Source: Saccharibacillus qingshengii (GTDB lineage Bacteria; Bacillota; Bacilli; Paenibacillales; Paenibacillaceae). Taken from it: a stretch of DNA of 64,000 bases. The DNA is taken from positions 1 to 64,000 of the forward strand of contig NZ_JAAZWC010000006.1 of NCBI RefSeq assembly GCF_013185195.1, read 5' to 3'. Below, piece after piece: positions 36,499 to 45,614 of this stretch. The notes beneath the pieces are model-generated. The model was not told where the DNA came from and ran no database searches. It saw only the letters and a list, made by a program, of their open reading frames with translations. Positions within the stretch are counted from its first letter, which is position 1, and each line of letters starts with the position of its first letter. The position numbers and the translations under genes are program-made.

Positions 36499-37089
36499 AT
36501 GGCGGACAAAGAACGAATTGCGGACAGCCTGCCCGAGTGGCTGCCGATCCGCACCGAACGGCTGGAGCTGCGTATTCTGACGCATGAGGATATCCGGAAT
36601 TGGAGCCGAAGCGCTGACGATGCCGAAGTGAACCGTTATCTAGCTTCGGCGGGACGCACTTTCGGTATAGGCAATCCGGATCGCGTCTACCGGCAGATCG
36701 AAGAATCGTACCGGAGTTTAAGCGCTCTGCATCTAGGGGTCTTTTTGCACGGCGGAGACCAAATTATCGGCTTGTGTTCGTTCCAGCGCTGGGATGCGCG
36801 GGGCGGCAAAGCCGAGCTTGGGTTCGCGCTGTCGCACGAGTATTGGGGCAAAGGTTACGCGACGGAAGCAGCCGATGCCTTGGCGGCTTTTGGCTTTCGG
36901 TATTTGGAGCTGGAACGGATTCAGGCCCGCTGCTTCGTCAAGAACGCCGCTTCGCTTCGCGTTCTGGAGAAGATCGGCATGGAGCGCCAGCATCGGCCGG
37001 AGTTCGGTTTCGGAGTAAAGCGGCGTGACGACGAGTTGGGTGTTGTGGTCTTTACCCTGACCCGCGAGAAGCTGGAAGCCCAGGCCTGA
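36499..37089 (+). CDS. GNAT acetyltransferase, RimJ/RimL type
   Basis: 196 aa. Begins RTERLELRILTHEDI, typical of the RimJ/RimL branch. The acetyl-CoA site is in ELGFALSHEYWGKGYATEAA near residue 110, and the end has ARCFVKNAASLRVLEKIGM near 140. It probably N-acetylates a protein terminus or a small amine; the substrate is unknown. A GAGGGGAG site precedes the ATG. Confidence 0.85.
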   Translation: MADKERIADSLPEWLPIRTERLELRILTHEDIRNWSRSADDAEVNRYLASAGRTFGIGNPDRVYRQIEESYRSLSALHLGVFLHGGDQIIGLCSFQRWDARGGKAELGFALSHEYWGKGYATEAADALAAFGFRYLELERIQARCFVKNAASLRVLEKIGMERQHRPEFGFGVKRRDDELGVVVFTLTREKLEAQA

Positions 37090-37152
37090 AGCGGAGAATT
37101 TCTTTATTTCGCGGCAGATGGGCTTTGTTACACAATTGAAATATAAGCGAAA

Positions 37153-37246
37153 TTGTTTTCTAACATGGATAGGGTATAAATAAGATATGACCCCCTTTTG
37201 AAATAGAAGTGATTAGACCCGGACGGAAGTCCGGGTCCCTTTTTTT
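37153..37246 (+). ncRNA. Possible short transcript (promoter to terminator without a gene)
   Basis: TTGTTT at 37153-37158, 16-bp spacer and TATAAA at 37175-37180 would start RNA near 37187. The perfect terminator at 37216-37237 with T7 ends it near 37246, giving about 60 nt with no start codon of note. It could also be a chance promoter in front of the GNAT terminator. Confidence 0.35.
37216..37246 (+). terminator. Intrinsic terminator
   Basis: GACCCGGAC (37216-37224), loop GGAA, GTCCGGGTC (37229-37237), followed by seven T residues. Confidence 0.9.
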
Positions 37247-37286
37247 GTTTAAGGGACGTTTAGGGGACGGTGGATAAGCTCTTCCG

Positions 37287-37334
37287 CTCAAACAAACAGA
37301 CTTCGGGATTTTTCCCGAAGTCTGTTTGTTTGAG
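37287..37334 (-). terminator. Perfect 22-bp hairpin after hisJ-like gene
   Basis: 37287-37308 is the exact reverse complement of 37313-37334 with a TTTT loop. It lacks a clean U-tract, although the stem itself ends in AAACAAAC. It is probably the terminator of the leftward phosphatase gene. Confidence 0.6.
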
Positions 37335-37380
37335 TCGTACACATTGTGCGCGGCACAGTTGGTCGCCGGGCAGCCCTGCC

Positions 37381-38190
37381 TTACAGGGGAACCGCTACCG
37401 GCTTGCGCTGTTTGACGTAGATCCATTCCTTGAATCCGATCTCCCGCAGCTTCGCGGCGACAGCCTCGAAGTCTTCGCCGACCCGCGAAGGTTTGTGGGC
37501 ATCGGAACCGAAAGAAATCGAGACCCCGTAGTGCAGGGCCCGCTCGAGAATGGCGTCCGACGGATACCAGCCTCCGCAGTGCTTGGTGCCGCCGGAGGTG
37601 TTGACTTCGATCGCAAGACCGAGCTCTCCGATCGTCTTGAGCGCCGACTCTACGGCTTCTTGGGCCGGAATATCGGCGAAAGCCGGATAATAGCCTTTCA
37701 TGGCATCGATATGGCCGAGAATCTGGAACATGCCGCTGCGTGCGGAAGCTTCGATCAGGCGGTAATATTCTTTTTTGGCTTCGATCGCAAGTTCTGCCGG
37801 AACGTCCTGCCAGCGGTTGCGGTCAAAGATACTTTTGCCGCCGCTGATATGCACGGAACCGATGACGTAATCGAACGGATAACGCTCGATCGCTTCGCGG
37901 TAAACGCGTTCGTGATCGATAAAATAATCCGCTTCGATGCCCAGCAGCACATCGATCCGGCCTTCGTATTCTTTTTTGAGATCCAGCACTTCTTCCACGT
38001 AAGCGCCGAGTTCGAGTCTCGACATGGCGACCGTCGGAACCGGATGGTCCAGCGGGCTGAATAAATGCGGCATATGATCGGAGATTCCGATCACGGACAG
38101 ACCTTCTCGGATCGCGGCTTCGATATAATCCCGAATATCGCCGTCCGCATGTCCGCAGCGATAGTGATGGGTATGCAGGTCGAACTTCAT
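37381..38190 (-). CDS. PHP-domain histidinol-phosphatase (HisJ/HisK family)
   Basis: 269 aa. PHP motifs: DLHTHHYRCGHADG at residue 4, IGISDHMPH near 35, GIEADYF near 85, GSVHISGG near 112, LGHIDAMK near 158 and FGSDAHKP near 225. These hold a trinuclear metal site. The family removes phosphate from histidinol phosphate in histidine synthesis, but other phosphoesters are possible since no his genes are nearby. AAAGGAG before the ATG. The LysR gene lies 38 bp upstream on the same strand. Confidence 0.85.
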   Translation of the reverse strand: MKFDLHTHHYRCGHADGDIRDYIEAAIREGLSVIGISDHMPHLFSPLDHPVPTVAMSRLELGAYVEEVLDLKKEYEGRIDVLLGIEADYFIDHERVYREAIERYPFDYVIGSVHISGGKSIFDRNRWQDVPAELAIEAKKEYYRLIEASARSGMFQILGHIDAMKGYYPAFADIPAQEAVESALKTIGELGLAIEVNTSGGTKHCGGWYPSDAILERALHYGVSISFGSDAHKPSRVGEDFEAVAAKLREIGFKEWIYVKQRKPVAVPL

Positions 38191-38228
38191 GGACGGATGC
38201 TCCTTTGCTTCATTCAGATAGGCAGCTT

Positions 38229-39131
38229 TTATTCGGACCCGATGAACTGCGTTTCGGGCATTCCTTTGAGATCGGCCAGGAATTGGCGTATGGCGGAGTT
38301 CAGATATTTGCCCGACCGGTAGATGACGCCCACCGGGTGGCTGACTTCGAACTCGTTCAGCGGCAGCATGATCAGCGAGCCCTGACGCACTTCCCGCGCA
38401 ATCGACAGTTTCGAGATGACGGCCGCGCCCAGATCGAGCTCTACCATCCGTTTGACTTCTTCGCTGCTGGAGAGTTCCATCGCGACGCGGGGAACAATCC
38501 CGTGCTGCTTGAACACCTGTTCGACGAAACGTCGCCCCACCGTATCCGGAGACAGCATCACAAGCGGAACGTCTTTTAAATCTTCGATCGAAATCTTGGA
38601 CTTGTGCGCCAGTTCGTTCTTGGGCGAGACCACCAATTCGAACGTATCGTAATAGAGGACGGAGGTTTCCAGATCGGGATTGCGTTCGATCAGATAACCG
38701 ATGCCGATATCGACCGAGCCGTTTTCGACCAGACTGTAGATCTGCGAAGAAGGCATCGATTGGATACTGGTCTGGATCAGCGGGAACTGGTTTTGAAAAT
38801 AGGACAAAACGCGCGGCAGAATCTGCATGGCGATCGAAGTGGTCGTGCCCAGCATAATATGACCCTGGGGCGTTTCTTCGAGATCGGTCATTTTCTGCTT
38901 CAGCTCCTCCACGACGGAAAGCACGCGCTCCGCATGTTCGAGGAATACCAGACCCCGATCGGTCAGCGTCACCGGCTGGCTGCGATCGACGAGAACGGTC
39001 TTGAATTCGTCTTCCAGGCTTTTGATCTGTGCGGAAACGGCAGGCTGCGTCAGATTGAGCAGTTCCCCGGCTTTGCGGAAACTCATCGTTTTCGAGATGG
39101 TTACGAGCGTCTCCAGCTGACTCATATTCAT
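38229..39131 (-). CDS. LysR family transcriptional regulator
   Basis: 300 aa. The N-terminal winged helix carries the LysR signature (FRKAGELLNLTQPAVSAQIKSL, in two parts, near residue 17-38). The effector-binding domain covers about 90-295. GGGAGGAG before the ATG at 39131. It lies 38 bp upstream of the phosphatase gene on the same strand, so autoregulation with control of that gene is possible. The ligand is unknown. Confidence 0.88.
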   Translation of the reverse strand: MNMSQLETLVTISKTMSFRKAGELLNLTQPAVSAQIKSLEDEFKTVLVDRSQPVTLTDRGLVFLEHAERVLSVVEELKQKMTDLEETPQGHIMLGTTTSIAMQILPRVLSYFQNQFPLIQTSIQSMPSSQIYSLVENGSVDIGIGYLIERNPDLETSVLYYDTFELVVSPKNELAHKSKISIEDLKDVPLVMLSPDTVGRRFVEQVFKQHGIVPRVAMELSSSEEVKRMVELDLGAAVISKLSIAREVRQGSLIMLPLNEFEVSHPVGVIYRSGKYLNSAIRQFLADLKGMPETQFIGSE

Positions 39132-39742
39132 GAAACTTCTCCTCCCACCGCGTACTTGATTCTTTAAATTATAGGGGAAGAACAAAAGTAAAAGCAATGA
39201 ATAAGCCGAGCCTTCTCCGCAAAAGAATCAAGAGCTCCGAGTTTACGAAATGTCCAACCGGGACAAACCGTTCGGGATGATCGAATAAAAGAAGCGGATA
39301 GGTGCGTTCAGCGTTAAAACAGACAAAAAAACCCGACTTTCAAGCCGAAGCAAGCGCCATAGGAGTGAAAAAAGGCGGGAAGACCCTGTCTTTAGTCACA
39401 AAATTTTGAAAAATGAATCTTCGGCTATAAAATAAAGATCCCTTTCTGGCGATAAAAGAATAAGCCGAATACGTACAGAAGTTCATCAAGTTCGACGCCG
39501 GACGCCCGGAAGAGCACCATCTGCCTTCTTGTGCGTCTTTTACGTGTCAGATCTATGTCGAAAAACGTCGATAAGTAGCAGAAAAGCGAACAAAATAAAC
39601 ACTCAAAATAAGATGCTTTATTTTTCTCTCTCGCGTATAATTGGGATATTCAAGACTAGGACTTAAGGCATTGGATGCTAAAGTTCCAAATCTCAAACGA
39701 CGTGATTCCGAAAACCTAGGCAGCAGGGGGCGAATGGATAGA
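39132..39742. other. Long AT-richer intergenic region lysR / cheX
   Basis: 611 bp with no gene, lower in GC than the surroundings. TTCGGCT near 39421 and AGCCGAA near 39463 form a spaced inverted repeat. TATAAT at 39636-39641 is a likely -10 box for cheX. The leader can pair CTAGG 39656-39660 with CCTAG 39715-39719 around a TTGGA/TCCAA hairpin at 39671-39689. Confidence 0.45.
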
Positions 39743-40201
39743 ATGAAAGCAGAAATAATCAACCCTTTTTTGGAATCGGCGAAGCTGGTCCTTCATCAGC
39801 TTATCCAGATTTCTCCGTCGACAGGCACACTTGCCGTCAAGAGCGTAAAGCCGGTCGCCGACCATATCTGGATTCAGATCGGAATGACCGGACAATTGAG
39901 CGGCAACATCATCTTCGGTCTGCATGAACAGGTCGCGATGCGGATCGTATCGGCGATGATGGGCGGATTTACCATTACCGAGATGGACGACATGAGCCGC
40001 AGCGCAATCTCGGAACTTGGCAACATGATCAGCGGCAATGCCGGAATTCTGCTTTCCAACCAGGGAGTGACCGTCGACATTACGCCTCCGAGCGTGGTAC
40101 ACGGGCAGGACTTCACCGGAATCATGCCGGACAAGGCTCTGACGATTCCGCTGTTGATGGATGGAATCGGCGAACTGGATATTCAAGTTCTGATTTCGTA
40201 A
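39743..40201 (+). CDS. CheX-type chemophosphatase domain protein
   Basis: 152 aa. It begins MKAEIINPFLESAK, which is the CheX pattern, and carries the phosphatase helix ISELGNMISGNAG near residue 90, with the E and N that attack CheY-P in the CheC/CheX/FliY family. It should remove phosphate from a response regulator. No chemotaxis genes lie nearby. AGGGGG is 12 nt before this ATG and 3 nt before an alternative in-frame ATG at 39734. Confidence 0.82.
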   Translation: MKAEIINPFLESAKLVLHQLIQISPSTGTLAVKSVKPVADHIWIQIGMTGQLSGNIIFGLHEQVAMRIVSAMMGGFTITEMDDMSRSAISELGNMISGNAGILLSNQGVTVDITPPSVVHGQDFTGIMPDKALTIPLLMDGIGELDIQVLIS

Positions 40202-40285
40202 ACTGAAAAGGCGAACTTACCGCGTTGACCGGGATTCGATCTCTTCAACGCCCCTATCCGGAATTCTGAAGGAGCATTCGCCTAT

Positions 40286-41059
40286 ATGCTGACCAACAAA
40301 ATCGTATGGATTACAGGCGCTTCGAGCGGAATCGGAGCGCTTGCTGCGCGTCTGGCTTCGGAACGCGGAGCGATCCCGATCTTGTCCGCCCGTTCCGAAG
40401 ACAAACTGAAGCGCGCCGCGGAAGCTGTACCCGGTCCGCACGGCATTCGCGTACTTGACGTGAGCCGCGCGGACTCGGTGCAGGAAACGGCGCGCTCGAT
40501 CATGGAAGAGTACGGCCGAATCGATATCCTCGTCAACAATGCCGGCTACGGATTCTTCGAGACGGCGGAAGAGATGGACATGGCCGACTATGAAGGCATC
40601 ATGGATGTGAATTATTTTGGCGTCGTGCGCTGCACGAAAGCGGTGCTGCCGCATATGCGAAGCGCCGGCGGCGGCCAGATCATGACGGTCGCTTCGATGG
40701 CCGGCAAATTCGCCACGGCGAAATCGGCCGGCTATGCGGCTTCCAAGCATGCCGCCGTGGGCTTCATGAACTCGCTGCGCCAGGAGCTGCGCGGGAGCGG
40801 GATTGCGGTCTCGACCGTCAATCCGGGGCCGATCGATACGCCGTTTTTCGAGACGGCCGATCCGGGCGGCAGTTACGTCAAAAGCGTAAGCCGCTTTATC
40901 CTGCCGCCGGAAAAAGTCGCGCGCGAGATGGTGCGAATGATGGAGACGCGCAAAGACGAGATCGATCTTCCGCGTTATTTGGGCCTCGCTGTCCGGCTGT
41001 ACGGACTGATGCCGCGAACGGCGGACAAACTGGCGGGACGTTTTCTGAACCTCAAGTAG
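40286..41059 (+). CDS. Short-chain dehydrogenase/reductase
   Basis: 257 aa, classical SDR. The NAD(P) motif TGASSGIG is at residue 10, NNAG near 87, and the catalytic YxxxK in YAASK near 150 with S near 137. It resembles Bacillus YqjQ. The substrate is unknown. GGAG site before the ATG at 40286; probably transcribed with or after cheX, from which it is 84 bp away. Confidence 0.87.
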   Translation: MLTNKIVWITGASSGIGALAARLASERGAIPILSARSEDKLKRAAEAVPGPHGIRVLDVSRADSVQETARSIMEEYGRIDILVNNAGYGFFETAEEMDMADYEGIMDVNYFGVVRCTKAVLPHMRSAGGGQIMTVASMAGKFATAKSAGYAASKHAAVGFMNSLRQELRGSGIAVSTVNPGPIDTPFFETADPGGSYVKSVSRFILPPEKVAREMVRMMETRKDEIDLPRYLGLAVRLYGLMPRTADKLAGRFLNLK

Positions 41060-41226
41060 AAGGCGGACGGACGGTCGACACGCAGAGCGCTGCGGAATTC
41101 TTTTTCCCGATTGGAGGAGAAGGTTTTCGCGGGGCTTTTTTTGCGTTACATTACAAGAAAAGAAAGAAGAAGCGAACAAAGCGGTTTCCGGCGGAAGCCG
41201 CGGAGAAGAGGGGAGGAGAGAATCCA

Positions 41227-41538
41227 GTGGCTTGGGTAGCTTCGCAGCCTTATTATCAGGTAGAGCGGGAAGTCAGCGAAGGCGAGCAGAAACGGAGCCG
41301 GTCGGACCGTCAGATCGATCTGTATCACGACCGCATTACGACGCACCGCCGGGAGTTTTCCCTGACGCATGTGTTCGATATGTCGTATCGGCGGATCGGC
41401 GGGGGAATCGGCATGCTGTATCTGCACACAAGCATCGGCGTGTTCTCTTATACCGTTAATACCGATCCGCGTCCGTTTATCGATCGTTTCAAGTCGATGC
41501 CCGGGGGCACCGCACAACCTGGCGAAAAAATAGAATAG
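41227..41538 (+). CDS. Small conserved-looking protein, unknown function
   Basis: 103 aa, soluble, with no signal or membrane segment. The central part (DRITTHRREFSLTHVFDMSY and GGIGMLYLHTSIGVFSY) looks like a beta-rich PH-like fold, which is inference. GTG start after GAGGGGAGGAG. A strong terminator follows, so it is a real gene, but no function can be named. Confidence 0.65.
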   Translation: MAWVASQPYYQVEREVSEGEQKRSRSDRQIDLYHDRITTHRREFSLTHVFDMSYRRIGGGIGMLYLHTSIGVFSYTVNTDPRPFIDRFKSMPGGTAQPGEKIE

Positions 41539-41552
41539 AGCAACGAGACCAG

Positions 41553-41588
41553 CCGGATCCGCGAGTTTTTCGCGGATCCGGCTTTTTT
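41553..41588 (+). terminator. Intrinsic terminator
   Basis: CCGGATCCGCGA (41553-41564) pairs perfectly with 41570-41581, followed by T6. Confidence 0.9.
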
Positions 41589-41622
41589 CTTGTCGGAAGC
41601 GGAATCCCATAGAAAATATAAT

Positions 41623-41657
41623 CTAACGTTGACGTTAACGTTATTATGTAGTAATAT
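41623..41657 (+). promoter_or_regulatory. MerR-type promoter and operator
   Basis: TTGACG at 41629-41634, 17-bp spacer, TAATAT at 41652-41657. The dyad repeat TAACGT-TG-ACGTTA and a further AACGTTA overlap the -35 box, which suggests binding by the MerR protein encoded just downstream. Confidence 0.55.
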
Positions 41658-41723
41658 TCATATGTAAATGTTGAAATATTAATGAACGTTCAGAAAAATC
41701 ATGAAAAGACGGGAGGGTAAAGC

Positions 41724-42197
41724 ATGAGCGATTACAAAATCGACGATGTGGCCCGAGAGACTGGACTGACCAAGCGGACGATCCGTTACTACGAAGAGAT
41801 CGGCCTGATGCCGGCGCCGCAGCGCAGCGAAGGTGGAACGAGGCGTTACGCGCGCAGCCATATCGAACATCTGCAGCGCGTCATTTCGGCAAGGGATGTA
41901 CTCGGCTTCTCGCTGCAGGAAATCCAGGAATATATGGCCTACGCGGAAGAGCTGACCGGTCAGCGCGAGCTGTATCCGCAGCTCAGCGAACCGGATCTCC
42001 AGCTGTCGAAGCTTCAGGAAATGGACGGAACGCTGGAGCTGCAGCTGCGCAAGCTTGACGAGAAAATCGGCAGGATTCTGCTGTTAAAAGAAGAACTGGA
42101 ACAGTTTCGCAAGCGGGTACGCGGCGGAATCGCGCGGCTCGAAACGGAACAGGCAAATCGAACGAAAACCGACAACATGGAGGGAACGGAATCATGA
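41724..42197 (+). CDS. MerR family transcriptional regulator
   Basis: 157 aa. The N-terminal winged helix is typical (DDVARETGLTKRTIRYYEEI near residue 6). A long dimerisation coiled coil covers 80-150. No metal-binding cysteines are present in the C-terminal part, so a drug or redox ligand is more likely than a metal. Its stop overlaps the start of the MFS transporter gene (ATGA), which is therefore its probable target. Confidence 0.9.
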   Translation: MSDYKIDDVARETGLTKRTIRYYEEIGLMPAPQRSEGGTRRYARSHIEHLQRVISARDVLGFSLQEIQEYMAYAEELTGQRELYPQLSEPDLQLSKLQEMDGTLELQLRKLDEKIGRILLLKEELEQFRKRVRGGIARLETEQANRTKTDNMEGTES

Positions 42198-43429
42198 AGA
42201 ATGCATCAATGACCCAATCCGGACAGCGGCCTCCGGAAGGAAAAACGCTGAGGGAAGGCGGATTCCTGTCCCAACCCAAAGCGGTCTGGGCCGTCATGTT
42301 CGCCTGCATCATTTCATTTATGGGGATCGGGTTGGTCGATCCGATCCTGCCGGCGATCGCCACGCAGCTGGACGCGTCGCCGAGCCAGGTCTCGCTGCTG
42401 TTCACCAGCTACAACTTCGTGACCGGCGTGGCTATGCTCATTACGGGCTTCGTCTCCAGTCGGATCGGGGTCAAAAAAACGCTGCTGAGCGGGATCATCC
42501 TGACCGTCGTCTTCTCGGCGCTGGCCGGTTCGTCGGACACGATCGCCCAGATCGTCGGCTTCCGCGGCGGCTGGGGACTCGGCAACGCGCTGTTTATCGC
42601 GACCGCGCTGTCCGCTATCGTCGGTTTGTCGACTTCCGGTACGGCCAAAGCGATCATTCTGTATGAAGCGGCACTGGGTCTTGGTATCGCGGTCGGACCG
42701 CTGCTGGGCGGGGAACTCGGCTCGATTTCTTGGAGAGGACCGTTCTTCGGCGTCAGCGTGCTGATGGCTCTGGCTTTCGTGGCCGTCACCGTGCTGCTGC
42801 CGAAGATCCCGAAACCGAAAACGACGAGCAAGCTGTCCGATCCGTTCAAAGCGCTGGCTTATCCTTCGCTGATGACGCTCGGGATCGTCGCTTTCCTGTA
42901 CAACTTCGGCTTCTTCACCCTGATGGCTTATTCGCCTTACGTGATGGGACTGGACGAACACGGACTCGGCTATGTTTTCTTCGGCTGGGGACTGCTGCTT
43001 GCGATCACATCCGTGTTTGTCGCCCCCCGTATTCAGGCCCGTTTCGGCACGGTCCGCTCGATGGCCGTCATGCTGACGCTGTTCGCGGTCGATCTGCTCG
43101 CCATGGCGATCGGTACGGTCATGGGCAGTCCGACCACCGTGATCGTCTGCGTCATCGTGGCCGGTGCGTTTCTGGGGATCAATAACACGCTGATTACGAC
43201 GGCCGTTATGGAATCCGCTCCGGTCGAACGTTCGACCGCTTCGGCGGCTTACAGCTTCGTCCGCTTTATGGGCGGTGCGGTGTCGCCGTTCCTGGCCGGC
43301 AAGCTGGCGGAATGGTTCAGCGCGGAAATGCCGTTCTACTTCGGTGCGGTCATGGTCGTGATCGGCGTGTTCGCCCTGCTGCTCAGACGCCGCCATCTGT
43401 CGCATATCGACGAAGCGATCAGCCATTGA
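42194..43429 (+). CDS. MFS drug-efflux type transporter
   Basis: 411 aa, 12 membrane helices. The family motif A region is GFVSSRIGVKKTLLSG near 80, and helix 1 has the GLVDPILPAIA pattern of DHA1 drug:H+ antiporters. Expected to export a toxic compound sensed by the MerR partner. The last 15 residues are basic and cytosolic. Confidence 0.88.
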   Translation: MKNASMTQSGQRPPEGKTLREGGFLSQPKAVWAVMFACIISFMGIGLVDPILPAIATQLDASPSQVSLLFTSYNFVTGVAMLITGFVSSRIGVKKTLLSGIILTVVFSALAGSSDTIAQIVGFRGGWGLGNALFIATALSAIVGLSTSGTAKAIILYEAALGLGIAVGPLLGGELGSISWRGPFFGVSVLMALAFVAVTVLLPKIPKPKTTSKLSDPFKALAYPSLMTLGIVAFLYNFGFFTLMAYSPYVMGLDEHGLGYVFFGWGLLLAITSVFVAPRIQARFGTVRSMAVMLTLFAVDLLAMAIGTVMGSPTTVIVCVIVAGAFLGINNTLITTAVMESAPVERSTASAAYSFVRFMGGAVSPFLAGKLAEWFSAEMPFYFGAVMVVIGVFALLLRRRHLSHIDEAISH

Positions 43430-43497
43430 TAGCGGAGTGAACCGGATGCGGTCAAGCAGCTCCGGTTCCAGTCCCCCATAGAAAGGAAGAGGAACTC

Positions 43498-43917
43498 ATG
43501 AAACATATTCTGGTAGCGATAGACGGTTCGCCGGGTGCGGATCGGGCTTTGGAAGAAGCGATCCGGCTGGCTTCCGCATTGAAGGACGCTCCGGCGATTA
43601 CGGTGCTGCACGTCGACCAGGCGCTCTCGATGAACGAGCCCGCGATCGGCTTCGATCCCGAAGCACGGATCGAGGCCGAAGGCCTGGTGCAGCTGCGTCC
43701 GGCGGAAGCGCTGCTCGCGGATTCCGGGCTGAATTATCAAACGGCCGTGCGCCGCGGGGACCCGGCGCGCGAGATTTGCGAGTTTGCCCGCCGCGAAGGC
43801 TGCGACCTGATTGCGGTAGGCACGCGCGGCCACGGCCCTGCCGCCGAACTGCTGCTCGGCAGCGTCAGCCACAAAGTCGTCCAGCATGCTCCCTGCCCGG
43901 TGCTCACGATCCGCTGA
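43498..43917 (+). CDS. Universal stress protein (UspA family)
   Basis: 139 aa, single USP domain: HILVAIDGSPGADRALEEA at residue 3 and the ATP-binding end GTRGHGPAAELLLGSVSHKV near 112 (GxxGxnG..S type). Binds ATP and acts in stress survival. GGAAGAGGAA site before the ATG. A hairpin terminator follows. Confidence 0.92.
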   Translation: MKHILVAIDGSPGADRALEEAIRLASALKDAPAITVLHVDQALSMNEPAIGFDPEARIEAEGLVQLRPAEALLADSGLNYQTAVRRGDPAREICEFARREGCDLIAVGTRGHGPAAELLLGSVSHKVVQHAPCPVLTIR

Positions 43918-43932
43918 TCCTTACGATCCGGC

Positions 43933-43974
43933 AAGCGTTCTCCTCTTCATCATGAAGCGGGAGGACGCTTTTTT
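43933..43974 (+). terminator. Terminator of the usp gene
   Basis: AAGCGTTCTCC (43933-43943) pairs with GGAGGACGCTT (43960-43970) with one G-U pair, followed by T residues. Confidence 0.75.
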
Positions 43975-44067
43975 GCGTATCCGCCTTTTGGATTTTCATT
44001 TGGGATTTGCGGAGATTCCCCCTATAATGGAGAAAGGACATGACTGAACATAAAGGTGGAACAAGTA

Positions 44068-45513
44068 ATGACAAAAGAAATCGAACAATTTGCGCAGCTC
44101 GGCATCGGCGAAGCGCTGACGGCTGCGCTGCTTGAATACGGGATCGAAACGCCAAGCCCGATTCAGGCGGAAGCGATTCCGCCTATTCTCGAAGGGCGGG
44201 ACGTATTGGCCCAATCCCAGACGGGAACAGGCAAGACGCTCTGTTATCTGCTGCCGCTGCTGGAGCGGATCGACCCGGAGAAGAAAGAAACCCAGGTGCT
44301 GGTGATTGCGCCGACCCAGGAACTTGCGATGCAGATCGTACGCGAAGGGGAGAAGTACGGAGCGGCTCTCGGGATCGGCACGATCGGTCTGATCGGCGGC
44401 GCTTCGGCGGCCCGGCAGATCGAGAAGCTGCGCCAGCGGCCCCATCTGGCCGTCGGCACGCCGGGACGACTGCGGGAGCTGCTGTCGACGCGCAAGCTGA
44501 AGCTGCACGAAGTGCGTACGATCGTGCTGGATGAAGCCGACCAAATCTTCCAGATGGGAGGCGCGGACGATGTGCGTTCCCTGCTCAAGGGAGCCCTGCG
44601 CGACCGTCAGCTGGTCTTCCTGTCGGCCACGCTCGGACCCGATGTCCGCGGCTTGGCCCAACGCGAAATGCGCGATCCCGTGGATGTCGGAATCGAACCC
44701 GAACAGAAACTCGTCAAGTTGACGCAGCATCTGTATTTCGAATGCCAGCAGCGGGACCGGATCGATACGCTGCGCCGCGTCGTCCGACATTACAACCCGG
44801 AGCGGGCGATCGTATTCGTCAATCAGGCCGATACGATTGCCGAAGTGGAAGCGAAACTGAATCACCTCGGCCTCGAAGCACGGACGCTCTACGGAGATTC
44901 GGACAAAGTGACACGGGCGACCGTACTGTCGCAGTTCCGTTCCGGCAAGTTCCGTCTGCTCGTCGCAACCGACGTAGCGGCGCGGGGGCTGGATATTCCG
45001 GGTCTTGAACTGGTCGTGCATCTCGATCCGGCCACCGACTCGGAGCATTACGTTCACCGCGCGGGACGGACAGGCCGGATGGGACGCAAAGGTCTGTCGG
45101 TCTCGATCGTGACCGATCGCCAGGCGTTCATCATGCGCAGATTCTCGCGCGAGCTGGGAACCGAGATTCAAGAGCGCGCCATGTACGACGGCGTCGTTCT
45201 CGATCCGGCGGAAGCCGACGAGCGCCGCTCGCGGCGGACGTCGAAAAGTCCTTCCGCGGGCCGCAGCGACAGCGCGAAAGCTCCGGCGAAGCCGGCTGCG
45301 CGCAGCGGCGCGGCTCCTTCGGCCCGTTCGGCCGAAACGCTTCTTGAAGGAGCGGAGCGTCAAGGCGCGGACGTAGGTCCGGCCGCGGTTCGGCCGAAAC
45401 CTGCCGCCAAGCCTGCGGGACGCGGTCCCAAAGGCGGCAAGAAGCAGCCGAACAAAGACAAAGGCGCGCCGAAATGGCTGAAGGAAAAAAGGTCCCCGCA
45501 GGACCCTTCCTGA
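44068..45513 (+). CDS. DEAD-box RNA helicase with basic tail
   Basis: 481 aa. Motifs in order: SQTGTGKT, PTQELAMQ, TPGR, DEAD (VLDEADQ), SAT, ARGLDI and HRAGRTGRMG. About 100 C-terminal residues are Ala/Arg/Lys-rich and low in complexity, which would bind RNA without specificity. Role in ribosome assembly, RNA decay or cold growth, as for CshA-type proteins. The start at 44068 follows AAAGGTGG at 9 bp; the GTG at 44056 lies inside that site. Confidence 0.9.
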   Translation: MTKEIEQFAQLGIGEALTAALLEYGIETPSPIQAEAIPPILEGRDVLAQSQTGTGKTLCYLLPLLERIDPEKKETQVLVIAPTQELAMQIVREGEKYGAALGIGTIGLIGGASAARQIEKLRQRPHLAVGTPGRLRELLSTRKLKLHEVRTIVLDEADQIFQMGGADDVRSLLKGALRDRQLVFLSATLGPDVRGLAQREMRDPVDVGIEPEQKLVKLTQHLYFECQQRDRIDTLRRVVRHYNPERAIVFVNQADTIAEVEAKLNHLGLEARTLYGDSDKVTRATVLSQFRSGKFRLLVATDVAARGLDIPGLELVVHLDPATDSEHYVHRAGRTGRMGRKGLSVSIVTDRQAFIMRRFSRELGTEIQERAMYDGVVLDPAEADERRSRRTSKSPSAGRSDSAKAPAKPAARSGAAPSARSAETLLEGAERQGADVGPAAVRPKPAAKPAGRGPKGGKKQPNKDKGAPKWLKEKRSPQDPS

Positions 45514-45614
45514 TCCCGATCGATTCGCCCGCCAAGCTGCCGGATCTTCGGCGGCAGAAGCGCGGCCTGCTGCACCGGTACGTGCCGCATCAGACATAGA
45601 AGAGGTGAAACGCA

